Below, in pieces: positions 62,960 to 64,000 of a stretch of 64,000 bases of DNA. The notes beneath the pieces are model-generated. The model ran no database searches and was not told the DNA's origin. It saw only the letters and a program-made list of their open reading frames with translations. How positions within the stretch are numbered: the stretch's first letter is position 1; each line of letters opens with the position of its first letter. Source of the DNA: Torreya grandis (Eukaryota; Streptophyta; Pinopsida; Cupressales; Taxaceae); assembly GCA_037957365.1 (NCBI GenBank), contig JARHVA010001471.1:2734501-2798500 (forward strand), given 5' to 3'. The translations under genes were made by a program, and so were the position numbers.

Positions 62960-64000
62960 TCAAAAATTTATTATGTTCACTTTCTTTATTGTAATTATTA
63001 TTGTAGGCAATGGGAAAGATGACGTCTAAGTGAGCTAAAAAATTTATGTCTAAAGTTTGTGATGATGTATAATTTCTGACTCTCCCTCTCAGCGTGATGT
63101 TTGTATTAACATGATACCATAAAAAATGTTTACAAATGGTATGAATATTATTCTCTTAATGCTTACTTTATTGGTCATTTCCCCTTGGAGGATTCCCTTA
63201 ATATCTGATTTTGACATCAATGGGAACCCTCTAGTATCCATATCATTGGCGTTTAAAACCTTACTAAGGGTTTTTTCTAAGGATTCATTTCAAGTCCAAA
63301 CTCTATTGGCTAAATCAAGTTGTTGGTTCCTGAAGAACACTATTCTCATATTGTCCCCATGGGCCCCATGACTTTAAGGTCTCAAACCAAGCTTCCCTTT
63401 GGGTGTCGGTCTGGATTGAACTGTCTGGCCTCCCACTTCCTCTATGGGCCTTTCTCAAGGAGATTGTCAAACCCATAGGGTGTGTTTTATGTCACAAACC
63501 AAGTAGGTTCTATTCAGCATGCCCTAACAAGCGGATATGAGTTGAAGTCAACTTGACTAAAGATTTGAAAGAATTCAATGATATCCAAGTAAACACTAAG
63601 CATTGGGTGCAAAATTTTATTTATTTTAATCTCCCCAACATTTATTTCCATTGTTAGTCACCCAATCACCAGATCAAAGACTAACCCCTCATGGGATGGT
63701 TAAAAACCTTAATTGAACAACCAGTCTCGGATAAGCCCAAGGTGGTGGAAAGCAAAAATGGATAGATGATAATTACCAATAAAAAATCTTCATTTGGTAA
63801 CTACCCAACCAATTGTTAATCCCCTACATCAAAACCCTCCCCTAAGGTGCACAATGTCAATCCCACACCTAAGCCTCTTAGTATGTTTATAGCCCCACAT
63901 AGCCATATTTTTGCAAGCTTATTAGACTCAAATGAGCTCTTCTCCTATTGGGACATCCTCTACAATCAGTCCAACCTCTAGGTGGTCACATAACCCACCT
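62960..64000 (+). mobile_element. L1-type LINE, copy 3, cut by the window end
   Basis: ORF1 reading from 63070: FTNGMNIILLMLTLLVISPW, FDINGNPLVSISLAFKTLL, later LPLPLWAFLKEIVKP and FIYFNLPNIYFHC. It aligns with LINE copies 1 and 2 from the same PLE junction. Stops are present. Continues beyond the window. Confidence 0.8.

Overview
The window is about 64 kb of AT-rich plant nuclear DNA made almost entirely of decayed or nested transposable elements. No intact long host gene is visible. The most telling marker is a set of Penelope-like retroelements (PLEs) that carry a GIY-YIG endonuclease. In land plants this type (Dryad) is known from conifers, so a conifer is the best guess (inference). Long LTR elements, old LINEs, captured gene pieces and degenerate TTTAGGG-type tracts fit a giant gymnosperm genome.

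Layout, left part (1-24 kb). Positions 1-530 are the 3' end of a Ty1/copia element. A TTCAA/TTGAA-rich tandem region (2.14-2.74 kb) is followed by a 3.1 kb stop-riddled intronless ORF of unknown family (3.2-6.34 kb). That ORF region is interrupted by a Tat/Ogre-like Ty3 element on the minus strand (6343-15065), with 2.4 kb LTRs, gag, protease and RNase H but no reverse transcriptase or integrase. Its leader is an array of 183-bp units, each bearing a copy of the primer-binding site. A second LTR element, a Ty3 chromovirus on the plus strand (16222-22270), has 5-bp target duplications, an almost full gag-pol order and a chromodomain-like end.

Middle and right part (24-64 kb). A composite of four blocks recurs. 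Block A (25.2-29.3 kb) contains minus-strand exons of an unidentified multi-exon gene. Block B (29.3-30.2 kb) has two convergent TATA-box promoters and a conserved 35-residue signal-peptide-like ORF. Block C is a minus-strand PLE. Block D is a plus-strand L1-type LINE. Blocks B, C and D, or C and D parts, recur at 53.4-60 kb and 60.2-64 kb. Partial versions lie at 39.4-44.9 kb and 46.1-48.1 kb. Two copies share a deletion of the PLE C-terminal part including GIY-YIG, so derivative forms have themselves been duplicated. A 1.4-kb (TA)n-bounded tandem duplication with degenerate CCCTAAA tracts lies at 50.3-53.3 kb.

Nothing here forms a working operon-like system. The interest lies in element architecture: the PBS array, the G-box-rich U3, the RT-less Tat derivative, the head-to-head PLE/LINE composite, and the captured gene pieces. 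All identifications come from reading motifs by eye.
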